From JANNHP01 sp031404455 (GTDB lineage Bacteria > Planctomycetota > JAJSAM01 > JAJVHW01), in contig JANNHP010000153.1 in NCBI GenBank assembly GCA_031404455.1, positions 1 to 29,679 on the forward strand: DNA of 29,679 bases, given 5' to 3'. The notes beneath the pieces are model-generated. The model did not search any database and was not told where the DNA came from. It saw only the letters and a list, made by a program, of their open reading frames with translations. A program made the translations under genes and the position numbers. Shown here in pieces: positions 15,833 to 23,679 of the stretch. The stretch's first letter is position 1, and the number at the start of each line of letters is the position of its first letter.

Positions 15833-17221
15833 ATGCCGATCTCCGCCTTCCGTCCGTCCCGCGAAGACCTCCGCGCGCTGCTGCGCCTCGCGCTGCCGCT
15901 CGTCGTCGTGCAGGTCGGGCAGATGATGATGGGCGTCGTCGACTCGATGCTCCTCGGCCGCGTGTCCGGCGTCGCGATGGCCGCGGGGGCGCTCGGCAAC
16001 CTCTACTCCTTCGCGATCCTGCTCTTCGCGATGGGCGTGCTGATGATCCTCGACCCGCTCATCTCGCAGGCGGTCGGCGCGCGCGACGACGACGCGGAGT
16101 CGCGGCACCTCCAGCGCGGGCTCGTGCTGGCGACGATCTTCACGGTGCCCGTCGCACTCCTGCACCTCCCGGCGGAAACGGTGATGCGCGCGTTCGGCCA
16201 GAAGCCCGACGTGGTGCCCGGCGCGACGTCGTTCGCGCTGACGTCGATCCTCGGGATCGCGCCCTTCCTCTACGTGACGGTGCTGCGCCAGGCGCTCCAG
16301 GCGCGCCACCGCATCCGGCCCATCATCATCGCGATCGTTCTGGCGAACGTCGTCAACGTGTTCTTCAACTGGGTGTTCGTGTTCGGACACCTCGGTGCCC
16401 CTGCGCTCGGCGCGGGCGGGTCGGGGATCGCGACGTCGCTCTCGCGCTGGTTCCTTGCGCTCCTGCTCGCGGCGATCGCGTGGCCGGAACTGCGCCCGCA
16501 CCTCGTCCCCGTCCGGCGCGACGCCTTCGACGCGGCGGCGCTCGCGAGGCTCACCGTCCTCGGCGCTCCGATCGGGCTGCAGATCTCGCTCGAGATGGGC
16601 GTCTTCGCGGTCGTCGGCCTGCTGATCGGACGCATCGGCTCGAACGAACTCGCGGGACACCAGGTCGCCATCAACCTCGCGTCGCTCACGTTCATGGTCC
16701 CGCTCGGCGTCGCGATGGCGTCGTCGGTGCTCGTCGGCAACGCGATCGGTCGCGGCGACGTGGCGGCGGCGCGCCGTTCGGCCGGAGCGGGGCTCATCTC
16801 GGGCGTCGGGTTCATGGTCGCCTCCTGTCTCCTCTTCCTCACTTGCGCGCGGCCACTCGCGCTCCTCTACAACGACGAGCCGGAGGTCCTCGCGACGGCG
16901 ACGGCACTCCTCGGCATCGCCGGCGTGTTCCAGGTGTTCGATGGCATCCAGTGCGTGGCGACGGGCGTGCTCCGCGGCGCGGGCGAGACCCGCGCGCCGG
17001 CGGTCGCGAACCTCCTCGGCTACTGGGTGGTGGGGCTCCCGTTCGGCTGGTGGCTCGTCGCGTACCGCGGCGGGGGGCCGGCCGGTCTCTGGTGGGGGCT
17101 GACGGTCGGACTCGCGGCCGTCGCGGCGCTGCTCATGTGGCGCACGTTCCACGTCCTCTCGAGGGACGTGCGTCGCGTCGAGGCCGGCGTCTGCGTGCCC
17201 CGTGACCGAGGCGCGCCGTGA
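15833..17221 (+). CDS. MATE family multidrug exporter
   Basis: The 462-residue inner-membrane protein has about 12 hydrophobic segments in two similar halves. MATE transporters export cationic drugs or metabolites in exchange for Na+ or H+. Typical stretches are LALPLVVVQVGQMMMGVVDS in the first helix and VLRQALQARHRIRP after helix 4. AGHQVAINLASLTFMVPLGV at about residue 280 opens the second half, and VFQVFDGIQCVATGVLRGAG at about 365 is equally typical. The length fits the family (about 450). The stop overlaps the start of the potassium channel gene as GTGA, so the two are translationally coupled. That is unusual for MATE genes and suggests co-regulation with ion homeostasis. Confidence 0.93.
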   Translation: MPISAFRPSREDLRALLRLALPLVVVQVGQMMMGVVDSMLLGRVSGVAMAAGALGNLYSFAILLFAMGVLMILDPLISQAVGARDDDAESRHLQRGLVLATIFTVPVALLHLPAETVMRAFGQKPDVVPGATSFALTSILGIAPFLYVTVLRQALQARHRIRPIIIAIVLANVVNVFFNWVFVFGHLGAPALGAGGSGIATSLSRWFLALLLAAIAWPELRPHLVPVRRDAFDAAALARLTVLGAPIGLQISLEMGVFAVVGLLIGRIGSNELAGHQVAINLASLTFMVPLGVAMASSVLVGNAIGRGDVAAARRSAGAGLISGVGFMVASCLLFLTCARPLALLYNDEPEVLATATALLGIAGVFQVFDGIQCVATGVLRGAGETRAPAVANLLGYWVVGLPFGWWLVAYRGGGPAGLWWGLTVGLAAVAALLMWRTFHVLSRDVRRVEAGVCVPRDRGAP

Positions 17222-19083
17222 CACCGCCGAGCGGCCGCGGATCCGATCCGTCGATGCCCGCAGCGGCGCGCACCGTCCGTCGCTCCACGTGGACGTCGCG
17301 GTTCTCGGAGGGCGTCCTCGATCGCCTCGGAGTCGCCGGGCTCCTCATCGCGGGCGCGGGCATCTGCACGGCGGACTTCTTCACCGCCGGACGGCCGGTC
17401 TTCGGCATCGTGTTCACCGCGCTCGAGTTCCTCGTCGTGCTCCCGTGGGCCTGGCTGATCTTCCAGCTCGGCCGCAGCGAGCGCCGTCTCGAGTCGGGGG
17501 AGCGCAGGCGGCGCCGCCGGTTGCTCTCGGCGCACGGATTCACGGTCGCCCTCGTGGTCGCGACGCTCGTGGCCAAGGTGTTCGTCATCGTGAAGGCCCC
17601 GGCGGAGGACCTCGAGAACCTCACCAGTCCGTACGAGACGTATCTGATGATCTTCTACGTCGCGTTCGCACTGGGCCTCGTCGGCCGCGGCAGCCGCGCC
17701 GGGCAGTTCCTTGCGGCAGTCGCCGACCAGCCCGCGCGGCTGATGACGCTTTCGTTCGGCAGCGTGGCGCTGGTCGGGGCCTTCCTCCTGACGATGCCGA
17801 TCTCGGTGCGCGACGTGTCGAAGACGTCCTTCGTCGAGGCGCTGTTCACGGCGACCGGCGCCGTCTGCGGCGGACTCGGCGTGAACGACGTCGCCTCGAC
17901 GTACGACCCGTTCGGGCAGTTCGTCATCCTCGTTCTCATCCAGGTCGGCGGACTCGGGATCATGGTGCTGTCGGCGTTCTTCGTGATCGCGGCCGGGCGG
18001 CGCCTGCGCGCCAGGAACTCCGCCGTGATGACCGAGATGATCGACGCCGGCTCGATGGACTCGATGCGCCGCATGGTCAGGAGCATCGTTGTCTTCACGC
18101 TGACGTTCGAGGCGCTCGGCGCCGTCGCGCTCTGGTTCGCGATGGGGCGCAACCCCGGCGTGGCTCTCGGGTTCGAATCGGCCGATCCCGCCGCGGGCGC
18201 CGGAAGCCTCGCGTGGTCGGCGGTCTTCCACTCGGTGAGCGCCTTCTGCAACGCAGGGTTCTCCCTCTGCCACGGCAACCTCACGCCGTTCGCGGGCGAC
18301 TGGCCCGTCTCGCTGACGATCTGCGTGCTCGTCACGCTCGGCGGGATCGGCTTCCCGGTCCTCTCGGAACTCGTGCTCACCGCGCGGACGCGGCTCGCCG
18401 GGCGGCGTCCGCCGCGCCTCAGCCTGAACTCGCGCGTGTCGCTCGCAGCCTGCGCGATGCTCACGTTCGGGGGCGCCGTGGGTTTCCTCGTCCTCGAGTG
18501 GAGCCGCTCGCTGCGCGACGCGTCGGGCGGGACGAAGGTGCTCGCGTCGCTCTTCCAGTCGGCGAGCGCGCGGACGGCCGGATTCAACAGCGTGGACCTG
18601 ACCGCGGTCGGGGCACCGGCGCTCCTCTTCGTCTCGCTCCTGATGTTCGTCGGCACGTCGTCGGGCTCGACCGGCGGCGGCGTGAAGACGTCCACGCTCG
18701 CGGTGCTTTGGGCCACGTTCCGCGCGGAGCGGCGCGGCGGCCAGACGCCGCACCTCTTCGACCGGCGCATCCCCTTCGCGACCGCGCGCAAGGCCGTGGC
18801 GGTGATCACCGTGAGCGCCGTGCTCGTGTTCGCGGCGTTCTTCATCCTGCTCGTCACCGAGGAGGCGGACTCGCTGAAGCTCTGGTTCGAGGTCGTGAGC
18901 GCCTTCTCGACCTGCGGGCTCTCCGCCGGCGTCACGGCGGGACTCACCGTGACGGGGAAGCTCGTGATCGTGGCGACGATGCTCGCGGGGCGCATCGGTC
19001 CCCTGACGCTGGCGCTCGCGGCGGCGTCGCCGCCGCAGACCGCCCGGACGGAACTCGCGGAGGAGCGGCTCCCCATCGGGTAG
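17218..19083 (+). CDS. ktrB: TrkH/KtrB-type potassium uptake membrane protein
   Basis: KtrB forms the K+ path of a Ktr/Trk uptake system gated by the cytosolic KtrA ring. The 621-residue product has the four pore-loop repeats of the family: TATGAVCGGLG (about 209-219), HSVSAFCNAGFSL (about 338), FQSASARTAGFNSV (about 445) and FEVVSAFSTCGLSAG (about 556). Each contains the filter glycine. A GTSSGSTGGGVKTST stretch, typical of the gating loop/helix before the last repeat, lies at about 480. It is 120-170 residues longer than usual. The first about 130 residues are an extension with two or three extra membrane helices and a basic loop (ERRRRRRLLSAH). The GTG start overlaps the MATE stop. ktrA follows 13 nt downstream. 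Confidence 0.92.
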   Translation: MTPPSGRGSDPSMPAAARTVRRSTWTSRFSEGVLDRLGVAGLLIAGAGICTADFFTAGRPVFGIVFTALEFLVVLPWAWLIFQLGRSERRLESGERRRRRRLLSAHGFTVALVVATLVAKVFVIVKAPAEDLENLTSPYETYLMIFYVAFALGLVGRGSRAGQFLAAVADQPARLMTLSFGSVALVGAFLLTMPISVRDVSKTSFVEALFTATGAVCGGLGVNDVASTYDPFGQFVILVLIQVGGLGIMVLSAFFVIAAGRRLRARNSAVMTEMIDAGSMDSMRRMVRSIVVFTLTFEALGAVALWFAMGRNPGVALGFESADPAAGAGSLAWSAVFHSVSAFCNAGFSLCHGNLTPFAGDWPVSLTICVLVTLGGIGFPVLSELVLTARTRLAGRRPPRLSLNSRVSLAACAMLTFGGAVGFLVLEWSRSLRDASGGTKVLASLFQSASARTAGFNSVDLTAVGAPALLFVSLLMFVGTSSGSTGGGVKTSTLAVLWATFRAERRGGQTPHLFDRRIPFATARKAVAVITVSAVLVFAAFFILLVTEEADSLKLWFEVVSAFSTCGLSAGVTAGLTVTGKLVIVATMLAGRIGPLTLALAAASPPQTARTELAEERLPIG

Positions 19084-19096
19084 CCGGGAGGTTCAC

Positions 19097-19795
19097 GTGA
19101 AGAAGAAGAAGGTCCTCGTCATCTGCCTGAACGAGTTCGGCGCGGCGATCGTCTCGGCGCTCTGGGACGGCGGCGCCGAGACGGTCGCCGTGGATGCCGA
19201 CGCCGCCGCGGTGGAGGAAGTGAAGGACCGTTGCGACGCCGCGTTCGTCGGCGACGCGACCGACTTCGAGGTGCTGAAGGGGCTCGCGGCCGACGTGGAC
19301 ACTGCGGTCGTCGCGTTCGGCGAGGAGTTCGAGGCCTCGGTGCTCGTCGTCGCACAGCTCAGGAAGCTCGGCGTGAAGGAGATCGTGGCCCGCGCGACGA
19401 CCCCGACGCGGGCCGACGTGCTGCGCGCCGTGGGCGCGACGCGCATCGTGCAACTGGAGCGCGAGATGGCCGTCCACGTCGCGGCGGACATCGCCACGCC
19501 CGTGTCGTCCGAAGTGCTCGACCTCGCGGGGGACCAGCGCGTGCAGCCGTGGCCCGCGGGGCGGGATCTCGTCGGGAAGGCGCTCGACGTCGACGGACTG
19601 CGCAAGCGCCACTCCGTCGCGGTGATCGGCTGGTACCGTCCCGCGGCGGGGAAGTCCGGGGAGAAGCCGGAGGCGAAGGCGAAGGGGACGATCGAGCCGA
19701 TGAGCGCGGACTACGTCGTCCGCGAGGGCGACGTGCTGATGCTCGTCGGCGAGATGGCCGCGATCCTGCGCTTCGTGAATTCGATGCAGGGGTGA
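19097..19795 (+). CDS. ktrA: TrkA/KtrA-type RCK regulator of potassium uptake
   Basis: The 232-residue product has one RCK_N domain (about 5-130) and one TrkA_C domain (about 140-230), the single-copy layout of KtrA. Such subunits form a cytosolic ring that binds nucleotides and gates KtrB. The fold is recognisable from KVLVICLNEFGAAIV, VAVDAD (D33 at the end of strand 2), FVGDATD and ARATTPTRADVLRAVGATRI. However, the canonical GxGxxG dinucleotide loop is CLNEFG here: the first two glycines are Cys10 and Asn12, and only Gly15 remains. A charged insert (GKSGEKPEAKAKGTIEP) interrupts TrkA_C near residue 195-210. The GTG start has a clear GGGAGG Shine-Dalgarno sequence. Confidence 0.92.
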   Translation: MKKKKVLVICLNEFGAAIVSALWDGGAETVAVDADAAAVEEVKDRCDAAFVGDATDFEVLKGLAADVDTAVVAFGEEFEASVLVVAQLRKLGVKEIVARATTPTRADVLRAVGATRIVQLEREMAVHVAADIATPVSSEVLDLAGDQRVQPWPAGRDLVGKALDVDGLRKRHSVAVIGWYRPAAGKSGEKPEAKAKGTIEPMSADYVVREGDVLMLVGEMAAILRFVNSMQG

Positions 19796-19959
19796 GACGC
19801 GGCTTCGCGTGGACGGACGCGAGCCGCCGGACGGTTCCATCACGCGGCGTCGCGATCGAGGCGACGTCGCACGGACGGCTGACGCGGTCGGTGCTCGATC
19901 TCCCGACGCGGCTTTGGAAGGCACTGCGAGAGGAGGGGACGACGGAGGGGGCGAAGTGA
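19792..19959 (+). CDS. Possible small protein coupled to ktrA (55 aa)
   Basis: A GTG at 19792 overlaps the ktrA TGA as GTGA. It opens a 55-codon frame ending at TGA 19957-19959, with strongly G/C-ending codons like the real genes around it. The peptide is basic (MRRGFAWTDASRRTV...RLTRSVLDLPTRLWKALREE) and ends with an amphipathic helix. I know no family for it. Overlap and codon pattern favour a real coupled gene; shortness and GC bias mean it could be chance. Confidence 0.4.
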   Translation: MRRGFAWTDASRRTVPSRGVAIEATSHGRLTRSVLDLPTRLWKALREEGTTEGAK

Positions 19960-20083
19960 CGTGGGGCGATTGGCGCTGGTGTGTAATGCTCGTCAACGGT
20001 GTGGGCAACCAGCGCTCGCGGCAGATCGACGAGCTTGTGGTCTACAACCGCGACAAGCGACGGCGACGATGGAGGAACTCGAA

Positions 20084-20818
20084 ATGGCCAGGTTCTTGGA
20101 CACGACAGCAGTTTCGGATCGGCTCGTTCAGATCATCAAGGGAGCCAACGAGCGCCTCGTACTCGTGAGTCCGTACTTGAAAATGAACCGGCGCGTCAAG
20201 GAGCTCCTCGACGAGAAGAACTTGTTCAAGGCGGTCAGCATTCGGGTCGTCTACGGCAAGAGCGATCTTCAACCCGATGAGATGAAGTGGCTGCGATCGA
20301 AGGATCAGATCAAGACCAGCTTTCGTAAGAGCCTTCACGCTAAGTGCTATCTGAACGAAAAGGAGGCCGTCATCACCTCGATGAACCTCCATGAGTTCTC
20401 CGAGATGAACAACGACGAGATGGGCATTTCGGTCACAAGAGCCGAGGAGCCCGCGCTGTACGACGAGATCTGCAAAGAGGTCAATCGGATTATCCAGAAC
20501 AGCGAGGAGATCCGGGTCTCGGTCGAGCATGTGGAACAGGGGAAGACAGCATCGCCCGCCGCTCCGCGACGCGCCGACGGTCCCTCGAGCAAACTGCCGG
20601 CGACTGGGACGTGCATCGACTGCGGGGCCAGTGTGAAACTCGACGTGCGGCATCCGTTCTGCCGGGGTTGCTTCAAGGCACGGGACGAGAGGAGTGAGAC
20701 GAAGTCCGCGGCGAAGCTCTGTCACGTTTGCGGCAAGTCCAACAAGTCCACGCTGCTGAAGCCCACGTGCTACGACTGCTATCGCGGATTCAAGGACGAA
20801 CTGGGCTTCTCGACCTAA
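20084..20818 (+). CDS. PLD-like (HKD) protein with two C-terminal zinc ribbons
   Basis: Residues about 1-145 of the 244-residue product form one phospholipase-D-like unit: ERLVLVSPYLKMN, then SLHAKCYLNEKEAVITSMNL. The active-site-like residues are H85, K87 and E92 (usually Asp in HxKx4D), followed by S99 and N101. A single-HKD protein of this type would act as a dimer, possibly as a nuclease. After a linker come two identical-spacing zinc ribbons: C177-x2-C180-x12-C193-x2-C196 and C213-x2-C216-x12-C229-x2-C232. Related PLD-plus-zinc-ribbon proteins of this size are scattered across bacteria, as far as I recall. GGAGGA ends 7 nt before the ATG at 20084, which decides the start over upstream in-frame codons. 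Base composition is clearly lower in G+C than all neighbours, which indicates transfer. It converges with hutH, 36 nt apart. Confidence 0.85.
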   Translation: MARFLDTTAVSDRLVQIIKGANERLVLVSPYLKMNRRVKELLDEKNLFKAVSIRVVYGKSDLQPDEMKWLRSKDQIKTSFRKSLHAKCYLNEKEAVITSMNLHEFSEMNNDEMGISVTRAEEPALYDEICKEVNRIIQNSEEIRVSVEHVEQGKTASPAAPRRADGPSSKLPATGTCIDCGASVKLDVRHPFCRGCFKARDERSETKSAAKLCHVCGKSNKSTLLKPTCYDCYRGFKDELGFST

Positions 20819-20854
20819 CAGCGCCGAGTGCCAGTTCGTGAAGCTCTGAGGCGG

Positions 20855-22396
20855 TCAGGCTCCGATTCCGATGACGCTTCTTCCCGCCGCCGCGAGCAAC
20901 GCCCCCGACGTCACGAGTTCGTCCATCGCCGCGAGATCGTTCGAGAGGAGACGGTCCTTGAGGAGCGGCGCGACACGCGTGCGGATGAGCGCGTGCGCGG
21001 CCTCGACGCCGGGGCCGGAACGCAGCGGGCGGCGGTGCTCCATCGCCTCGGCGGCGCACATCAGTTCGATGCCGATGACGCGCTCGGCGTTTCGCACGAC
21101 GTCGCGGGCCTTGCGCGCGGCGATCGGGCCCATGCTGACGTGGTCCTCCTGGTTCGCGGAGGTCGGGATCGAGTCCACGCTGGCCGGGTGCGCGAGCGAC
21201 TTGTTCTCGCTGACGAGCGCCGCGGCGGTGACCTGCGCGATCATCAGCCCGCTGCCGACGCCGGCGTCGCGCGCGAGGAAGGGCGGAAGGCCGGAGATGT
21301 CCGGGTTGACGAGGTTCTCGATGCGGCGCTCGGAGATCGAGCCGAGTTCGGCCGCGGCGATCGTCATGTAGTCGCACGCCATCGCGACCGGCTCGCCGTG
21401 GAAGTTGCCACCGGAGATGATGTCGCCGCTCTCCGCGAAGACGAGCGGGTTGTCCGTCGTCGAGTTCGCCTCGCGGACGAGGACGTCGCGGACGTGCGTC
21501 AGCGCGTCGCGGCAGGCGCCGTGGACCTGCGGCGCACAGCGCACGCTGTACGGGTCCTGCACCTTGCCGTGCGGCTTCGCGTGGCTCTTCAGGATGGCGC
21601 TGCCGCGCAGGAGCGCGCGGACGTTCTTCGCGGTGACGGCCTGCCCCGGATGCGGCCGGACCGCCTGCACGCGCGCATCGAACGGCTTCACGCTGTAGAG
21701 GAGCGCGTCGAGCGTCATCGCGGCGGCGAGGTCGGCGTGGCGCAGCAGGTTCTCGGCGCGCGCCACGGTGAGGAGTCCGACCGACGTCATCGCCTGGGTG
21801 CCGTTCAGGAGGCCGAGGCCTTCCTTCTCGCGCAGTTCGTACGTCGTCGCGAGTCCGGCGCGTTCCAGCGCCTTCCTGCTCGACATCGTGCGCCCGCCGT
21901 GGACCGCGGTGCCCTCGCCGATCACGGTCAGTGCGATGTGCGCGAGCGGCGCGAGATCTCCGCTCGCGCCGACGGAGCCCTGCTGCGGGACGACCGGGAC
22001 GACGCCCGCGTTCCAGATCGCGAGGAGGCGCTCGACGAGCTTCGGCGTCACGCCCGAGTGGCCGCGCAGCAGCGACTGGATGCGCAGCAGCATCATCAGC
22101 CGCGTCTCGGCCGCGGAGAACGGCTCGCCGACGCCGCACGCGTGCGAGAGGACGAGGTTCCGCTGGAGACGGGTGAGGTCCGCGCGCGCGATCGTCTTCC
22201 CCTGGAGCTTCCCGAATCCGGTGTTCACGCCGTAGACGGGGCGTCCCTCGGCGAGCGCCGCGTCGATCACCGCGCGCGACGCCGCGACGCGCTTCATCGC
22301 CGAGCGATCGGCGCGCAGCTTGGTGCCCGGCGACGTCGCCGCGCGAACTGCGTCGGCGAGGGACAGACCTTCTCCGCGCAGCGAGAGATCGCTCAA
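20855..22396 (-). CDS. hutH: Histidine ammonia-lyase
   Basis: HutH removes ammonia from L-histidine to give trans-urocanate, the substrate of HutU, in the cytosol. The 513-residue product is of normal family length. The Ala144-Ser145-Gly146 triad in GSVGASGDLAPLAH forms the MIO cofactor. Y55 in VYGVNTGFGKL and the ENKSLAHPASVDSIPTSANQ / EDHVSMG stretch are further hallmarks. The start is a TTG at 22396, chosen because the N-terminus LSDLSLRGEGLSLADAV matches the family start and GGAG lies 7 nt upstream. It is 13 nt behind the stop of the membrane-anchored protein gene, so the two are probably co-transcribed. No Hut regulator is nearby. Confidence 0.96.
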   Translation of the reverse strand: MSDLSLRGEGLSLADAVRAATSPGTKLRADRSAMKRVAASRAVIDAALAEGRPVYGVNTGFGKLQGKTIARADLTRLQRNLVLSHACGVGEPFSAAETRLMMLLRIQSLLRGHSGVTPKLVERLLAIWNAGVVPVVPQQGSVGASGDLAPLAHIALTVIGEGTAVHGGRTMSSRKALERAGLATTYELREKEGLGLLNGTQAMTSVGLLTVARAENLLRHADLAAAMTLDALLYSVKPFDARVQAVRPHPGQAVTAKNVRALLRGSAILKSHAKPHGKVQDPYSVRCAPQVHGACRDALTHVRDVLVREANSTTDNPLVFAESGDIISGGNFHGEPVAMACDYMTIAAAELGSISERRIENLVNPDISGLPPFLARDAGVGSGLMIAQVTAAALVSENKSLAHPASVDSIPTSANQEDHVSMGPIAARKARDVVRNAERVIGIELMCAAEAMEHRRPLRSGPGVEAAHALIRTRVAPLLKDRLLSNDLAAMDELVTSGALLAAAGRSVIGIGA

Positions 22397-22409
22397 AGGG
22401 CGGCTCCGA

Positions 22410-23588
22410 TCACTTGTCCAGGAGTTCGACTTCGAGACGGCGCTCGATGTCGGTGAAGCGGGGCTCGAAGATCGGCGCGCCGTTCGCGCCGACCCCGTTG
22501 CGGCGCGAGATGTCGAAGCGGAACTTCGACGAGAGCCGCCCCCAGAGCAGGCGGCCCGTCGCGCGGTCGAAGCGCCACGAACCGACGTAGGCGTCCGCGG
22601 ACGACACGATCCGGCACTTCTCGACGCCGAGCGCCGCCGGGCTCTTCGCCGGGCGGTTGAGCTCCTCCATCTCGGGCTTGCCCTTGAACTCCACGCGGAA
22701 GACGTCCGGGTCGTCCTCGGTCACGCGGAGCTTGCCCGCGTTGAAGTTCGACCATCGCTCGAGGTACGTCGTGCGCAAGACGAGGTCGCGCGTGGCGCCG
22801 GCCTTCAGCGTCCCGCCGCCGAGCGGCGGGAAGAGCGCCTCGCTCCACTTCTGCGTGATGCTCTCCGCGGTCGGCGCGTCGATCGCGTCCTTCACGTACT
22901 TCGAGCCGATGGCGTCGACGGCGTCGAGGAACGTCCGGCTGAGGGCGTCGACGCCCTCCACGCCCGTGATCTCGTCGCCCGCGCCGATCACCAGTTCCAC
23001 GGGCATGCGCAGGATGGAGACGAGCGGCCGGATCGTGCGTCCGAGCCCGAGCTTCTCCTTCGCGAGGAGCGCGTCGTCGAGCTTGCCCGAGTCGATGTCC
23101 ACCGGCCCTTCGACCGAGTCGGTCTGGAAACGGAACGATTCGATCTCGAACTTGATGCGCGCCGGGCCCGTGCCGTCGCCCTTCACGACCTGCGCCCCGA
23201 CGATCCACACGAACTGCCACCATTGGACGGCGCCGGTGTCGCGGTCGCGCGAGAGCTGGGCCTCGCGAACGCGGTAGCGGTTCTTCGTGCCGGTGCGATA
23301 GGGGACGACGAGCGAGACCTCGGCGCCGTCCTTCACGGGAGTGCCAGCGGGCGGCTCGACGTCGGGGACGACGGGGGGCGGCGTCTCGACGCGCGGCGGC
23401 TTCGGGCTCTCGTCCTTCGGCGGATCGCCGAGGAGCGTCGGGAACGGCGCGGGGTCGGTGCCCTGCGCCGGCGGTGCTACGGGTGCCGGCTCCTTCTCGG
23501 ACTTCGCGACACCGCGGCAGCCCCGGAAGGCAAGGAACCCCGCCGCGAGCACGACGACGAGGGCGAGGAGGACGCGCACCGCTTTCAT
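22410..23588 (-). CDS. Membrane-anchored protein of unknown function upstream of hutH
   Basis: The 392-residue product starts with one membrane segment (VRVLLALVVVLAAGFLAFRG). A Pro/Lys-rich linker follows (about 30-82), then a large beta-rich extracytoplasmic domain. Visible stretches are VSLVVPYRTGTKNRYRVREA, then RIKFEIESFRF, DEITGVEGVDALSRTFLDAV, RDLVLRTTYLERWSNFNAGK and GSWRFDRATGRLLWGRLSSK. The layout resembles planctomycete proteins grouped as DUF6263-like, but I am not sure of the family. A cysteine at about 24 does not sit in a good lipobox. The ATG at 23588 is preferred because TAGCCT lies 8 nt upstream. It is divergent from the glycosyltransferase operon. Confidence 0.75.
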   Translation of the reverse strand: MKAVRVLLALVVVLAAGFLAFRGCRGVAKSEKEPAPVAPPAQGTDPAPFPTLLGDPPKDESPKPPRVETPPPVVPDVEPPAGTPVKDGAEVSLVVPYRTGTKNRYRVREAQLSRDRDTGAVQWWQFVWIVGAQVVKGDGTGPARIKFEIESFRFQTDSVEGPVDIDSGKLDDALLAKEKLGLGRTIRPLVSILRMPVELVIGAGDEITGVEGVDALSRTFLDAVDAIGSKYVKDAIDAPTAESITQKWSEALFPPLGGGTLKAGATRDLVLRTTYLERWSNFNAGKLRVTEDDPDVFRVEFKGKPEMEELNRPAKSPAALGVEKCRIVSSADAYVGSWRFDRATGRLLWGRLSSKFRFDISRRNGVGANGAPIFEPRFTDIERRLEVELLDK

Positions 23589-23596
23589 GGGTCGGA

Positions 23597-23602
23597 AGGC
23601 TA
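23597..23602 (-). promoter_or_regulatory. -10 hexamer TAGCCT before the membrane-anchored protein/hutH unit
   Basis: On the minus strand TAGCCT ends 8 nt before the ATG at 23588, with no Shine-Dalgarno sequence. It would drive both this gene and hutH. Confidence 0.5.
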
Positions 23603-23679
23603 GCACGGGTTGTCGGCGGATGCGGAGCGGCGCGGGGCGAGGTGTTGACGCGGCGAGTGCGGCCCCGCAACCTCGTGCG

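Noticed and set aside
18170..18182. tRNA T-loop-like GGTTCGAATC
   Set aside because: In frame inside ktrB (encodes GFES) with no cloverleaf around it.
15512..18753. Long minus-strand frames across the MATE and KtrB genes
   Set aside because: Arg-rich shadow translations opposite multi-spanning membrane proteins.
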